DNA of 64,000 nucleotides from Dictyobacter vulcani (GCF_008974265.1 NZ_BKZW01000006.1:19111-83110); one strand, 5' to 3'; counted from the stretch's first letter, positions 1 to 8,859 are shown. The notes: generated from the sequence alone by a model not told the origin. Made by a program: numbers and translations.

Positions 1-241
1 GATCTCCATTACCCAGCCAGGAGCCCTCAGTAATATGCTGGGCTACCTCCAACTGGATCTCAGCATCTATCACCTCTCCATGGTGCTGCAACAGCCGTAG
101 ATATTCTCGGATAATATCCGGTGTCCGCGCCATCGCCTCTTCAGTTGTCGGACCAGTCACCACACAACCTGGCAATTCCAATACATGTACCATCGTCTTC
201 TTACGCTGCGGACCAGACTCTAAATAGAGATGATAAAGCAC
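1..241 (-). CDS. HicB-like / DinB-associated N-terminal domain protein, partial
   Basis: The gene runs off the left edge, so only about 80 N-terminal residues are visible. I chose a GTG start at 241, preceded by a GAGG-type ribosome site; an internal ATG at residue 17 is the alternative. The visible part contains YLESGPQRKKTMVHVLELPGC, then a GPTTEEA segment and a short helix with RTPDIIREYLRLL. This looks like the HicB-type beta-beta-beta-alpha fold that often precedes a DinB domain in Chloroflexota proteins. That family assignment is inference, and the C-terminal function is outside the window. No partner toxin gene is visible. Confidence 0.55.
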   Translation of the reverse strand, partial: MLYHLYLESGPQRKKTMVHVLELPGCVVTGPTTEEAMARTPDIIREYLRLLQHHGEVIDAEIQLEVAQHITEGSWLGNGD

Positions 242-455
242 CAGCCACTCCTCTAGTTTCGAACAAAATTACCATACACTCCTGTTCCAGATGGTACAGA
301 TAATGACAGCACATGTCAAACTAATATAAGAAATTCACCAGGCGGATACGAATGTACCATACAAGAGTTCAACCGTCAAAGCAGGTATTACATTCGCTGG
401 TATCATCGTCAAAATATATCGCTTTCTGGCCTGGCCATTAGCGATCAAAAATAAA

Positions 456-487
456 GGTCCCCATAACTAATGAAAGTTACAGGGACC
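456..487 (-). terminator. Rho-independent terminator of the dioxygenase gene
   Basis: A 13-bp stem with two G-U pairs and a 6-nt loop is followed on the minus strand by TTTATTTTT. It lies 18 bp beyond the dioxygenase stop codon. Confidence 0.75.
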
Positions 488-504
488 CACTTCTGGCTTG
501 TGAC

Positions 505-1494
505 TTATTTCTCTTGCGCCACCGGCTCTAGCACGATGGGCTGGATCGGTTTGAGATTGGCTTCAATCTCGCGCCGATAGGGCTCCAGGAAAGGCGGCAG
601 GGCCAGCAATTCACCGAGATGCTCAGGATCTTCATCGCCGGTAAAGCCTGGTCCGTCGGTTGAGATTTCGAACAGGACACCATTGGGCTCGCGGAAGTAG
701 ATGGCATGGAAGTAGTAGCGCTCGATGACCGGGGTGACGTTGCGGACGACCCGGGCCAGCTTTTCGCGCCACTGCTCATGCTCTTCGTTATCCGGTGTAC
801 GGAAGGCCACATGATGAACTCCACCAATACCAGGACTACCAAAACGCAGGTCGGGACGCACATCCAGATGTACTTCAGTACCAGGACCACCAGGACCGAC
901 TTCAAAAACTTCAACAGTATAGCCTGGCTCGGCTTGATAGCTATAGGTTGGTCGAAACCCCATGGTCTCTGTCAGCAGTTTCGCCGTTGGAACACTATCC
1001 CGCACCAGCATGCGCACACCGTACAGGCCATGGATCCCCATTTCATCGGGCACAGGACTCTTCTGCCACGGCTTACCGCCCATGCGACCTTCGTCATCCA
1101 CCAGTTCTAAACGCTGGCCCTCTGGATCTCGGAAAGCCAGGAACGATTTTGGCTGACTCTCGCTGCGCACCTGGATGCCATCGTGTTTGACCTGGAATTG
1201 GTCGAAGCGTTTCACCCACCACTCCAAAGCCTCACGTCCGGTCACACCCAGCATAATCGCGGAAATCGTACCCACACCTGGACGATTAGGTCCCGACTGC
1301 GGCCAGTCAAAAAAGGTGAGTTCAGTGCCGGGATGGCCAATCTCGTCGCCATAGAACAGGTGATAGGCCGAAACATCGTCCTGGTTGACGGTCTTCTTGA
1401 CCAGGCGCAAGCCTAAAACCTGGGTGTAGAATGCGACGTTTTGTGAAACATTGCCAGTAATTGCACTGAGATGGTGCAGTCCACCTAATTGCAT
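505..1494 (-). CDS. Ring-cleaving dioxygenase, VOC superfamily (MhqO-like)
   Basis: The 329-aa protein has two vicinal-oxygen-chelate halves. The first starts with GGLHHLSAITGN near residue 4, the second with GVHHVAF near residue 226, and LFEISTDGPGF lies near residue 278. The His residues of the two HH motifs and the Glu of FEIS are the expected metal ligands of this family. Its members (MhqA/MhqO/MhqE type) open hydroquinone- or catechol-like rings. A MarR gene lies directly upstream on the same strand and shares a palindromic operator type with this promoter. This matches the known MhqR-controlled quinone and catechol resistance arrangement, so a role in detoxifying aromatic or quinone electrophiles is likely. 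The exact substrate cannot be read from sequence. Length is normal for the family. Confidence 0.87.
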   Translation of the reverse strand: MQLGGLHHLSAITGNVSQNVAFYTQVLGLRLVKKTVNQDDVSAYHLFYGDEIGHPGTELTFFDWPQSGPNRPGVGTISAIMLGVTGREALEWWVKRFDQFQVKHDGIQVRSESQPKSFLAFRDPEGQRLELVDDEGRMGGKPWQKSPVPDEMGIHGLYGVRMLVRDSVPTAKLLTETMGFRPTYSYQAEPGYTVEVFEVGPGGPGTEVHLDVRPDLRFGSPGIGGVHHVAFRTPDNEEHEQWREKLARVVRNVTPVIERYYFHAIYFREPNGVLFEISTDGPGFTGDEDPEHLGELLALPPFLEPYRREIEANLKPIQPIVLEPVAQEK

Positions 1495-1540
1495 GATTGT
1501 TCTCCCTTGAGAATATGTCTTGACGTATCTATCGAAATTG

Positions 1541-1556
1541 AGTTTACAACTAAACT
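1541..1556. promoter_or_regulatory. Putative MarR operator before the dioxygenase gene
   Basis: The perfect inverted repeat AGTTTA-caac-TAAACT sits about 47 bp upstream of the dioxygenase start. A near-identical GTTTAG-ca-CTAAAC repeat lies in front of the marR gene, consistent with one repressor controlling both. Confidence 0.55.
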
Positions 1557-1579
1557 TACTGTGTAAAAAAAAGGAAGCA

Positions 1580-1993
1580 CTACTCTAATGAATGATCCAG
1601 TTTGCGCAGGAGTCCCAATAACGTTGATATTTCCGCCGTTGATAGGCCATGAAACTTTGTCGCTATCATGTCTTCCTGAGCTGGAACCACGCGCTCATAG
1701 AGTTCCTGACCCTTCTCAGTCAGGCTCAAACTATTACTGCGCCGTTCCTGACAACGCTGTAGCCAGCCCATTTTCTCCATACGATCCAGCAGCTGTGAAA
1801 TGTTACCTTTTGTAACCAGCAAGCGATCTGCCAGCTCTTGCTGCGTAATCCCCTTGGCCGCCCCCACATGCGCCAGCACATCAAACTGGGCCGTACTCAA
1901 TCCCCATGTGCGCAGATGCACATCCGACATGCGATCAATCTTCTGAAAAACCCGGAAGATCCGCAACCACGCTAGCACCGACGATCGAGCCAT
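1580..1993 (-). CDS. MarR family transcriptional regulator (MhqR-like)
   Basis: This 137-aa protein has the MarR winged-helix layout: an N-terminal dimerisation helix, then TQQELADRLLVTKGNISQLLDRMEK (recognition region, residues about 50-75), then the wing with RRSNSLSLTEKGQ. A ribosome site AAGGAAG precedes the ATG. It lies upstream of and co-directional with the ring-cleaving dioxygenase, and both promoters carry a GTTTA/TAAAC palindrome. I infer it is an autoregulated repressor released by quinones or related electrophiles. A single Cys is present near the recognition helix end (RCQERR), and some MarR proteins of this kind sense thiol modification. That sensing role is only suggested here. 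Confidence 0.87.
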   Translation of the reverse strand: MARSSVLAWLRIFRVFQKIDRMSDVHLRTWGLSTAQFDVLAHVGAAKGITQQELADRLLVTKGNISQLLDRMEKMGWLQRCQERRSNSLSLTEKGQELYERVVPAQEDMIATKFHGLSTAEISTLLGLLRKLDHSLE

Positions 1994-2026
1994 CTAGATC
2001 ACTTCCTTTCTCATTTCATATTCATA

Positions 2027-2040
2027 GTTTAGCACTAAAC
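2027..2040. promoter_or_regulatory. Putative MarR auto-operator
   Basis: GTTTAG-ca-CTAAAC lies 34 bp upstream of the marR start and matches the palindrome before the dioxygenase gene. Confidence 0.5.
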
Positions 2041-2115
2041 CATAACTATGTCAAGTCCGATTACAATCAATGAATCTGATTACCATCTACAAATTAGCTG
2101 CTTTAGCCTCTTGCG

Positions 2116-2134
2116 AAACTAATGATATTAGTTT
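2116..2134. promoter_or_regulatory. Palindromic operator candidate before the MBL-fold gene
   Basis: AAACTAAT-gat-ATTAGTTT is a perfect 8-bp inverted repeat. An imperfect half site follows around 2149-2155. It is 60 bp upstream of the MBL-fold gene, which is cotranscribed with a TetR gene, so TetR or the divergent MarR are the candidate binders. Confidence 0.45.
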
Positions 2135-2194
2135 ATAATCTATATATATTAGTTTTGATATTAAACTTATTCATCTAACAAGGATGTTGCTCTC

Positions 2195-2908
2195 ATGAAA
2201 ATACATACTAACAGCCAGCACCTTTTCCAGTTAACCTGTTTTGGAGCCATGAATTGTTATCTTGTCCGTGAAGAAGATGGCTTTACGTTGATTGATACGA
2301 CGATTGGTGGACAGGCCCAGCCGATTATTCAGGCCGCCCGAAAATTGGGTCAACCAATCGTACGTATTGTACTGACGCACGCCCATGCGGACCATGTGGG
2401 ATCGCTGGATGAGCTTCATACGGCACTGCCAGAAGCTGAGGTGATGATCAGTGAGCGCGATGCGCGCTTCCTCAAGGGTGATAAGAGCCTGGATCCTACG
2501 GAGCCACAGGACACTTTGCGCGGCGGTTATCCAGTTTGTACAACCACACCAACACGCCTGCTCCATGAAGGTGACCGCATCGGCTCCCTTGAGGTGATTG
2601 CGACCGCTGGACATACTCCCGGCCACATGGCATTTCTGGATCATCGCGATCGTGCCATTATCGTTGGAGATGCCTTCCAGACTCTCGGCGGCATTGCAGT
2701 CGCTGGGAAGTTCCAGCCACTCTTTCCACTTCCAGCTATGGCAACATGGCATAAAGGCTTGAGCCTGAATAGTGCCCGCAAACTACTAAACCTTCAACCT
2801 TCCTTGCTGGCAGTCGGGCATGGTCGTATGATAAGCCAACCACAAGCAAAAATGCAACGCGCTATCCAGACTATGGAACGAGTGCTGGCAAAAGAAAAAG
2901 TGAAATAG
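2195..2908 (+). CDS. MBL-fold metallo-hydrolase
   Basis: The 237-aa protein carries the metallo-beta-lactamase-fold metal site. THAHADHVGS at residues 61-70 supplies H62, H64, D66 and H67. AGHTPGH ending at H144, GDAF at D159 and AVGHG near residue 209 supply the remaining ligands. Enzymes of this fold hydrolyse thioesters, lactones, beta-lactams or glyoxalase-type substrates, so the true substrate is open. No signal peptide is visible, so it is likely cytoplasmic. The next gene (TetR family) starts 3 bp after its stop, indicating one operon and probable local autoregulation. Confidence 0.85.
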   Translation: MKIHTNSQHLFQLTCFGAMNCYLVREEDGFTLIDTTIGGQAQPIIQAARKLGQPIVRIVLTHAHADHVGSLDELHTALPEAEVMISERDARFLKGDKSLDPTEPQDTLRGGYPVCTTTPTRLLHEGDRIGSLEVIATAGHTPGHMAFLDHRDRAIIVGDAFQTLGGIAVAGKFQPLFPLPAMATWHKGLSLNSARKLLNLQPSLLAVGHGRMISQPQAKMQRAIQTMERVLAKEKVK

Positions 2909-2911
2909 GTT

Positions 2912-3472
2912 ATGTCACCAAGAGCAGGATTGGATCGAACAAGCATCACAGACGCAGCACTTCAACTGGTCGATACAGAGGGGATTGAAGCACTTTCGCT
3001 GGGCAAACTTGCCCGGCGCCTGGGAGTGCGAACTCCCTCCCTGTATAACCATGTTGATGGATTATCAGGACTCAAGCATGATCTCGCTGCTTATTGCTTG
3101 CGCGAGGTATTAGAACGTACAGCACGCTCAACTATCGGAAAAGCAGGTGCGGATGCTATCGTGGCCTTTGCCAACGCCTACCTGTCCTATGCGCGAGAAA
3201 CTCCTGCTCGCTACACCCTGACACTGGCCCCCGATCCCGATAACCAGGAGGTACAGAAACTGGCTACGCAACTGGTAGAGATCGTCCAGGCAATCCTCGC
3301 GCACTATCACCTCGACTATCAAGACGAAATCCATGCGATTCGTAGCCTGCGTAGCCTCATTCACGGCTTTATCTCACTACAGCAAGCCTCCGGTTTCCGC
3401 ATGGCAGTCGATCCACAAGCCAGTTTCAATTGGATGCTCAATCTGTTTATTTCAGGGCTTGAAAAGACGTAG
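2912..3472 (+). CDS. TetR/AcrR family regulator with TetR_C_33 (WHG-type) domain
   Basis: This 186-aa regulator begins with a TetR helix-turn-helix: GLDRTSITDAALQLVDTEGI, then LGKLARRLGVRTPSLYNHVDG as the recognition region (residues about 31-51). The remainder is the helical ligand-binding domain ending near IHGFISLQ and FNWMLNLFISGLE, typical of the WHG-type C-terminal domain. The start follows the MBL-fold stop by 3 bp, so the two are translationally coupled. It probably represses its own operon through the palindrome at 2116-2134. The ligand is unknown. Confidence 0.83.
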   Translation: MSPRAGLDRTSITDAALQLVDTEGIEALSLGKLARRLGVRTPSLYNHVDGLSGLKHDLAAYCLREVLERTARSTIGKAGADAIVAFANAYLSYARETPARYTLTLAPDPDNQEVQKLATQLVEIVQAILAHYHLDYQDEIHAIRSLRSLIHGFISLQQASGFRMAVDPQASFNWMLNLFISGLEKT

Positions 3473-3562
3473 GCCAGATTTATACCACCTCATTCACTAC
3501 CACCTGACAAAACAGTATAGCTTGCATTTTTATCTGTCTATGCTTATTCTTGCTTTCTCACC

Positions 3563-4162
3563 TCAAATTAAAGCATCAGGTACCAGACGCTCTACCCCAT
3601 CCAGAACGATCAGGAGAATAGCATTACTCATCTGCTCAACTGAGATTATGCTCTCTTCCTGGCTCCATTGGATTATCGGCCCAAAGATGGCCCAACCAGT
3701 GATGCGCGCGATGGTTTCTAATGGAATTTGTCGGTTTGCCTGGTGGCCAGCACCTTGTTGTAACCAGCAGAGAAGTTGCGTGGTCAGTTCACCGTGGATG
3801 GCCTGCTCTATTAAAGGAGCAATAGCTACAGGGATATGCTTCTGATGCTGATATTTTTTCTCAAAGTGCTCTAAGAGAGTGCAAATAAGCAGATGCAGAG
3901 ATTGTCTGTCCCAACAGGTAGTAGCCGGTAAGGACGTAGCCAGGACACGCTGGAAGTCCTCGCGTACAAAGGCGTCCAGAAGCATGTATTTATCCGCGAA
4001 GTGAAGATAAAATGTGCCGCGATTGACGTTAGCACGATCCGTAATATCCTGAATCGTGATGGCGGCAAAGCGTTTTTGTCTGGCGATATCTCTAAACGCC
4101 GTGAATAGTAACTGGCGGGTACGCTGGATACGCCGATCTTTACACTTCTGCTAGATCTCCAT
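3563..4162 (-). pseudogene. TetR family regulator with an in-frame amber stop at codon 4
   Basis: The natural start is ATG at 4162, preceded by AGGAAGCAGG. The frame reads Met-Glu-Ile and then TAG (4151-4153). It continues uninterrupted for about 195 more codons with a textbook TetR N-terminus: RIQRTRQLLFTAF, then ITIQDITDRANVNRGTFYLH (recognition helix), then FADKYMLLDAF. No ATG, GTG or TTG follows before the helix-turn-helix. The next ATG at 3985 would give a protein lacking DNA binding. One base change (TAG from AAG or CAG) would restore a 199-aa regulator. It is divergent from the TPR gene and separated from it by an inverted repeat, so it probably controlled that gene. Confidence 0.75.
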
Positions 4163-4220
4163 ACCTGCTTCCTGCCTCTCTCCTGCTCTTTAGTTCTCAA
4201 CAAAATGCTCTCTCTGTCGC

Positions 4221-4249
4221 ATAATCAACACCTACGAAAAGTTGATTAT
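4221..4249. promoter_or_regulatory. Inverted-repeat operator candidate between divergent genes
   Basis: ATAATCAAC, 11 bp, GTTGATTAT: perfect 9-bp arms between the divergent TetR pseudogene and the TPR gene. The size and position fit a TetR-type operator. Confidence 0.4.
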
Positions 4250-4346
4250 TGCTACTGCCGTGCCTGAGCCATACTATTATAGTTGACGGATGCAAAGATA
4301 CGCAATCGCTCGCTATACGTTCAATATCCAGCAAGGAGACAGAAAG

Positions 4347-5231
4347 ATGCAGTTAACTCAATCCAACCATGAACAGTTCACCAGCCACTATACCAGAGCC
4401 ATTGATGAACTATGTACAATTGTCCGGGCACATTATACCAATGGAAACTTAAAATCGGCCCAACAATTACTTCGCACAGCGTTACAGCTACTGGAAGTTG
4501 ATCAGCCACTACCGCAACTCAGGCTGAAGCTTCTCTTAATCTATGGCCAGGTTCTAATCGTCGAACACTTGCTCACGCGTGAAGATCCCACGAACATGTT
4601 CGCAATCATACGCCAGGCCCACCAATTGGCCGAGGAAAGCCAGGATCCACAGAGGATAGCGGATGCTTTGAGCTTACTTGGACAGGCCCACTATTTTGCA
4701 ACTATCGTGGCCAGAGTACAGGCTGGCCAATCTCCTAACAGTTCACAATCAGCAGGCCACTATAATCAGTCTCTGGCCTATCAGGAGCAGGCGCTGGCGC
4801 TGCGCGAAGACCTCCAGGATACACGTGGCATCAGCGAGTCCTGCTTTCAGGTGGGAGTGATCTATGAACGCTGGCAGCAGTATGAGCGTTCCCAGACATG
4901 CTATGCGCGGGCCAGCCAGCTCGCTGAGCAACATAATTATGCCTTTGAAAAGACTGAGCCGACCCGCCATCGTGCCCTCTATGCCCTATTACAAGGACAT
5001 TTGGATCAGGCACTCATCCTGGCCCAGAAAGCCCTGGCTCTACGTGAGGCCGCACACTTCAAGCCCTATCTGCCACTTGATCATCTCCTACTAAGAGACA
5101 TCTACCAGGCTAAAGGGGACACAGCAAATGCGCAAAAGCATACAACCTCCGCCCGCACTATCGCTGTGGAAATGGGCTATCCAGGCCTGGTCGATTCCAC
5201 TCCTGACCGCGGCATTATTCACAATGAGTAA
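4347..5231 (+). CDS. Tetratricopeptide-repeat protein
   Basis: I chose ATG 4347 because AAGGAG lies 10 bp before it; an upstream in-frame ATG at 4290 has no ribosome site. The 294-aa product is almost all helical pairs. TPR-like units are visible at LKSAQQLLRTALQLLE, RIADALSLLGQAHYF, SLAYQEQALALREDL, ISESCFQVGVIYERWQQYER, LDQALILAQKALALREA and LLLRDIYQAKGDTANAQKH. Such solenoids are protein-protein scaffolds. This one resembles the repeat region of Chloroflexota transcriptional regulators but carries no DNA-binding domain. It is divergent from a broken TetR gene. Function unknown. Confidence 0.72.
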   Translation: MQLTQSNHEQFTSHYTRAIDELCTIVRAHYTNGNLKSAQQLLRTALQLLEVDQPLPQLRLKLLLIYGQVLIVEHLLTREDPTNMFAIIRQAHQLAEESQDPQRIADALSLLGQAHYFATIVARVQAGQSPNSSQSAGHYNQSLAYQEQALALREDLQDTRGISESCFQVGVIYERWQQYERSQTCYARASQLAEQHNYAFEKTEPTRHRALYALLQGHLDQALILAQKALALREAAHFKPYLPLDHLLLRDIYQAKGDTANAQKHTTSARTIAVEMGYPGLVDSTPDRGIIHNE

Positions 5232-5255
5232 AATGTGCTCATATATCGCTTCATG

Positions 5256-6498
5256 CTACCAGCCAGAGGTCAGACTGATAAGTCCATCAGCAAGGGTGCC
5301 GCGCCAGCAAAGGTAGTCGTGACCACCCTCAAATTCGCTGTAATCAACCCGATAGCCTTTGGCTTCAAGGACATTACGCATATGCCGATTAGTGGTGACC
5401 ATATCCGCCAATGGCTCGAGCAAGCCAACCTCCAGGTAAAAGTGGATGGCTTGCCTATCTTTGATCACATATTGCCTGGCTAACCATTCTGGCTGGGGCT
5501 CGCTCGGATGTTTTTTACCCCACCAATAGGAGCCGGATTGGGACAGGACATTGCCGAAGGCATCAGGCGCTTGCAGGGCAGTATAGGTAGCAGCCAGGCC
5601 TCCATAGCTTGATCCTGCGACAATGCAACGTGATGGTTCACTGCTGACATGATAATGTTCCCGTACCCATGGCATCAGTTCTTGCTGTAAATAGGCGGCG
5701 TGTTCGGGATTACAAGGCAGTTCTCGATTACGCGTTTCCTCATTCAGGCTATCGGGCAGGATTACGACCAGCGGGGGAATCTTACCTGCACTTAGAAGGT
5801 TGTCCAGAATGGTCGGTGTGGGGACCAGGTCAACATATACTGAACCATCAAACAATAGGAGCACTCCATAGGGATCATGTTCCTGGCTATATCCAGGTGG
5901 GGTATAAATCCAGACACGGCGACTATTTTAGAATAGCGCTCTCAAAAGTATGTCTCTCCACTTGACCCGCTGGCACCCCTTTCCGCCTGGTGATCCATGG
6001 TTGCTCGGGAGCCTCGGGCAGTTCTAGCACTGACAAAGTTGTGGAGAAATCATTAGGATCCTCTTCATCAGCCGGGTAGACCAACTGTTGAGGATTCAAG
6101 GGATCCGGTTGGAGAGTCCTTCTGCGAGCCTGGATATCCTTTTCCTGATCCCAGGGAATCAGTGAGTCATTGTGCGCAAAATAATACGCTGTGCGTACCT
6201 CAACATTCAGACGATAGGTTTTATACCATACATCTGTCTCAGCCAGCCGAGTCAATATATTTTCTTTGATCTCAGTATTATTGGTCAATCCACCCAAGAC
6301 CACCACATTCTGCGTGTCTGGTCCACCACGCCAGACCACAGTCACTAAGCGATCCTGCGTCTCCTCATCTGTAATTGACTCTATAATCGGTGCACCATGT
6401 TCCTCAATTTCTCGCCAGAATGCCATCAACACATCTGACTTCCCTGTCTCTAAATCCTGGCTGAGTTGCATAATACGCGGGCTTGTATACGCAGGCAT
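5256..6498 (-). pseudogene. Enterochelin esterase-like (Fes-type) alpha/beta hydrolase, frameshifted
   Basis: Two reading frames together make one esterase of about 413 aa. The N-terminal frame (from 6498) contains the Fes-type N-domain and ends at 5923 after HTFESAILK. The C-terminal frame resumes as NSRRVWIYTPPGYSQEHDPY with the esterase core. The core has AGSSYGG as the nucleophile elbow, DSLNEETRNREL, and GGHDYLCWR carrying the catalytic His. The break falls in a run of four A (complement of 5926-5929). Removing one A gives ESAILNSRRVWIY and an integral 414-codon frame. Such enzymes hydrolyse trilactone siderophores in the cytoplasm, but many relatives act on other esters. No siderophore genes are nearby. 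Confidence 0.78.
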
Positions 6499-6629
6499 CT
6501 TGCCCTCTTTCTACTATAATTAATCCTTTAACGACAAAAAACCATGACAGTGTTCATATTAAGCTTTTATTATACCATAGGTTAAAGCATCAATACACGC
6601 GCAACCAATAATTTCTTAAGCATGAAAAA

Positions 6630-6662
6630 TGCCAGGATCTTCTTTAAGAGAAAATCCTGGCA
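6630..6662 (-). terminator. Rho-independent terminator of the DUF4383 gene
   Basis: TGCCAGGAT / ATCCTGGCA stem with a 15-nt loop, followed on the minus strand by TTTTTCATGC. It is 32 bp past the DUF4383 stop. Confidence 0.7.
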
Positions 6663-6693
6663 CCAACTCAGAACCCTATGACGGGAAATTTAT

Positions 6694-7149
6694 TTAGATT
6701 TCCTGACGAGCACGAGCGTTAGGTCCTGGATGGCGTACTGAACCCTTCATGAAGAAACCAACGCCAGCAGCGATCAGACCAGTGATCAGGTGCAGAATAT
6801 GGTCACCAGCATTCATGTGGGTCAGACCAAGGAAGAGACCTTTGTCATCACCATAAGAACCGGCTGGGAAGTACAACTGTGGGATCACACCCAGCAGGGC
6901 CAGCAGTACATAAACGATACCAAACACCTGGTTAAAGCGACGCTCCCAACCGGTGAAGGCAGAGGCGATACCCAGCAGACCGGTTACGACATACAGGATG
7001 TTGTGAACCGTGTCGGAATCAAACAGACCAAAGATGGCAATGACGCCAGTACTGTTTTCAGGTGGAGTGACAAATCCGACGATACCAAGTAAGAGGAAAA
7101 TGATGCCGATGACGAGAGCAACTACTCGATTGATAGACCAGTTGTTCAT
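6694..7149 (-). CDS. DUF4383 family four-helix membrane protein
   Basis: A 151-aa membrane protein with four predicted transmembrane segments: VVALVIGIIFLLLGIVGFV, ILYVVTGLLGIASAF, VFGIVYVLLALLGVIPQLYF and HILHLITGLIAAGVGFF. The pattern and the conserved LTHMNAGDHILHLITG segment match DUF4383, a small family common in Actinobacteria and Chloroflexota. The function is unknown. The C-terminus KGSVRHPGPNARARQEI is basic and probably cytoplasmic. The gene stands alone, with its own terminator and a 570-bp non-coding region upstream. Confidence 0.85.
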   Translation of the reverse strand: MNNWSINRVVALVIGIIFLLLGIVGFVTPPENSTGVIAIFGLFDSDTVHNILYVVTGLLGIASAFTGWERRFNQVFGIVYVLLALLGVIPQLYFPAGSYGDDKGLFLGLTHMNAGDHILHLITGLIAAGVGFFMKGSVRHPGPNARARQEI

Positions 7150-7720
7150 GTTAATTTCCTTCCGTCTGTCTTAATGTTAATTCAATAAATGATAAAACAT
7201 AAGTGCTTCTGAAATACTAAAACAAAATTTTGTATTTCAAGCCTTCATTTTTGATTACCTCTATAGCACGCTTCATTTGCTTCCAGGGATGCATTTCAGC
7301 ACTTATCTTATGTATTTCTAACCTTGTTAAGGTATGTGCCAGGAAAACGCCATGCCCTCAAATTTGACGTTTTTCTAATTACTTAGTATTTGACATTAGC
7401 AGTTCCTTTTTGCTATATTAACGCTCAGGCATGGAGATTATCATTTTTCAGAAATTACTATATATAAGAAAAGGCAAATAGTTCTGGATACAACGGTACA
7501 TGGATGCTCCACTCACCAGTGGACACCTCAGGCGCAACGCATCTACAGTAATCCACCGATCGCCCATGGCTGCTTTATGCCTTTTTTCAGCTTCTTTTTT
7601 TGTTAGAAAAACTCTCCTGACACCACAACCAGGTCATGCGTGATCTTCCCCGCTCCACTTGAGTTTTTTTGCTATGTTTTGCTGCTTAGCTATGTTTTGC
7701 TGCTTAAAGGAGCTTTTACG
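7150..7720. other. Intergenic region, no gene seen
   Basis: This 570-bp AT-rich stretch lies between DUF4383 and the MFS remnant. I see no convincing coding frame or RNA gene. A short A-rich purine tract AAAGGAG at its right end is the ribosome site of the MFS remnant. Confidence 0.5.
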
Positions 7721-8079
7721 ATGCGCTTGTTCTTGCGTTGGCTACCATTTCGGGATGTGCTAGACGTCCAGTCTATTCGCTGGCTGGTTCTCTCACGCTT
7801 ATGTGCCGACCTCTACTTTTATTCGTCTCCTTCTCGGCCTGGCAGGCACCATTGGTAGAATATCAGCTTAATCAGAACATTTCCGACCAATCTCGTGCCA
7901 CCACACTATCAGGACTTGGGCTGATCGGCTCCGTGATCAGTATCGCGCTCAATCCCTGCATTGGGGCGCTTGGTGATCGTGGCCTGACCTACACCGGCTT
8001 CGGCCTCGGCCTCGCTTTACTACTCATCGGACTGCTCATCCCGCTCATCGTACCAGCAGTCAACCGTACAATCAAATAA
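7721..8079 (+). pseudogene. MFS transporter remnant with large internal deletion
   Basis: AAAGGAG precedes ATG 7721. The first 38 codons read like an MFS N-terminus (RDVLDVQSIRWLVLSRLCADLYFY) and then stop in that frame. The adjacent frame continues to 8079 with the C-terminal part of an MFS protein: PLVEYQLNQNISDQSRAT, GLIGSVISIALNPCIGALGD and a final hydrophobic helix ending PLIVPAVNRTIK. MFS proteins are about 400 aa, so roughly 250-280 residues are missing between the two parts and the join is out of frame. It is a non-functional relic of a drug-efflux-type transporter. Confidence 0.6.
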
Positions 8080-8112
8080 GGACAAGCTAAAAGACCTGCA
8101 GGCTGGCACTAA

Positions 8113-8676
8113 TCAGCCATGCAAGTCTTCCTGGACAAGAGCAGGATTGTCAAGAATACATAACAGATTATGTGCGTCCGAGGGATAATCAATCAGGCGC
8201 ATACCATTGCGTCTGGCAACATTGAGTGAGCGCGTATTTTCACGATGGACGACGCTGGTGATACGGGTGAGTTTAAGGGTCTTAAAACCATACTCAATCA
8301 ATTGCTGACAGGCCTCGTGAATAATCCCCTGGCCCCAATAGGAACGTGACAGCGCATAAAACAGCTCTATTTCAGGGGTGCTATGGGTGTGGTACTCAAG
8401 GAGATAAAACTGCAGGCCAGCCCAACCTATAAAGGTATTGCTTTCTTTGAGCACTACCGCCCACATCCCAAACCCCTGGAGACCAAACTCCCCGATGCGC
8501 TGTTCCAGTTTCTCGCGTGTCTCTTCCAGGGTACGGGGCCGCTTCTCTCCATTGGGTAACAGTGAGAATCCCTGGAACTGGTAGACATCTGGATGCTTAT
8601 CAATCACATGCTTTGTTTGCAGGTCGTCTATATGCATTGGACGTAGTAGTAAGCGTGGCGTCTCAAGAATCGTCAT
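8113..8676 (-). CDS. GNAT family N-acetyltransferase (RimJ/RimL-like)
   Basis: The start at 8676 (MTILETPRLLLRPMHIDD) has an AAAGG ribosome site upstream and matches the usual start of this family; a longer in-frame start at 8751 is unlikely. The 187-aa protein shows ETPRLLLRPM at the N-terminus, then MWAVVLKESNTFIGWAGLQ (beta strands 2-4), then ELFYALSRSYWGQGIIHEAC with the acetyl-CoA loop Q/R-x-x-G-x-G/A. It ends with LTRITSVVHRENTRSLNVARRNGM, the helix and strand after the cofactor. Relatives acetylate ribosomal protein N-termini or small amines. The substrate is unknown. Confidence 0.85.
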   Translation of the reverse strand: MTILETPRLLLRPMHIDDLQTKHVIDKHPDVYQFQGFSLLPNGEKRPRTLEETREKLEQRIGEFGLQGFGMWAVVLKESNTFIGWAGLQFYLLEYHTHSTPEIELFYALSRSYWGQGIIHEACQQLIEYGFKTLKLTRITSVVHRENTRSLNVARRNGMRLIDYPSDAHNLLCILDNPALVQEDLHG

Positions 8677-8788
8677 GATGGGAAACCTTTCATCTTGCTC
8701 TTTCATCTTCAGAATCATCCGATGCTGGCCATCCTGGCCGCTGTACACCAATCTGGTCTGACCGTCAACAACGAAGAACCGGCCTGAT

Positions 8789-8833
8789 CGAAAACCAGAG
8801 GTATATATCCTGAATATATACCTCTGGTTTTCG
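8789..8833. terminator. Perfect 20-bp hairpin (bidirectional terminator-like)
   Basis: Perfect 20-bp inverted repeat (8789-8808 and 8814-8833) with a 5-nt loop. The arms end in AAAA/TTTT near the base. It lies 27 bp beyond the stop of the serine hydrolase and upstream of the acetyltransferase, so it likely ends the hydrolase transcript. Confidence 0.65.
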
Positions 8834-8859
8834 AACTTGAGCCCGATCTATTGCACACC

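Noticed and set aside
706..1416. Several open frames on the plus strand opposite the dioxygenase gene
   Set aside because: They are shadows of the dioxygenase codons and carry no ribosome sites or family motifs.
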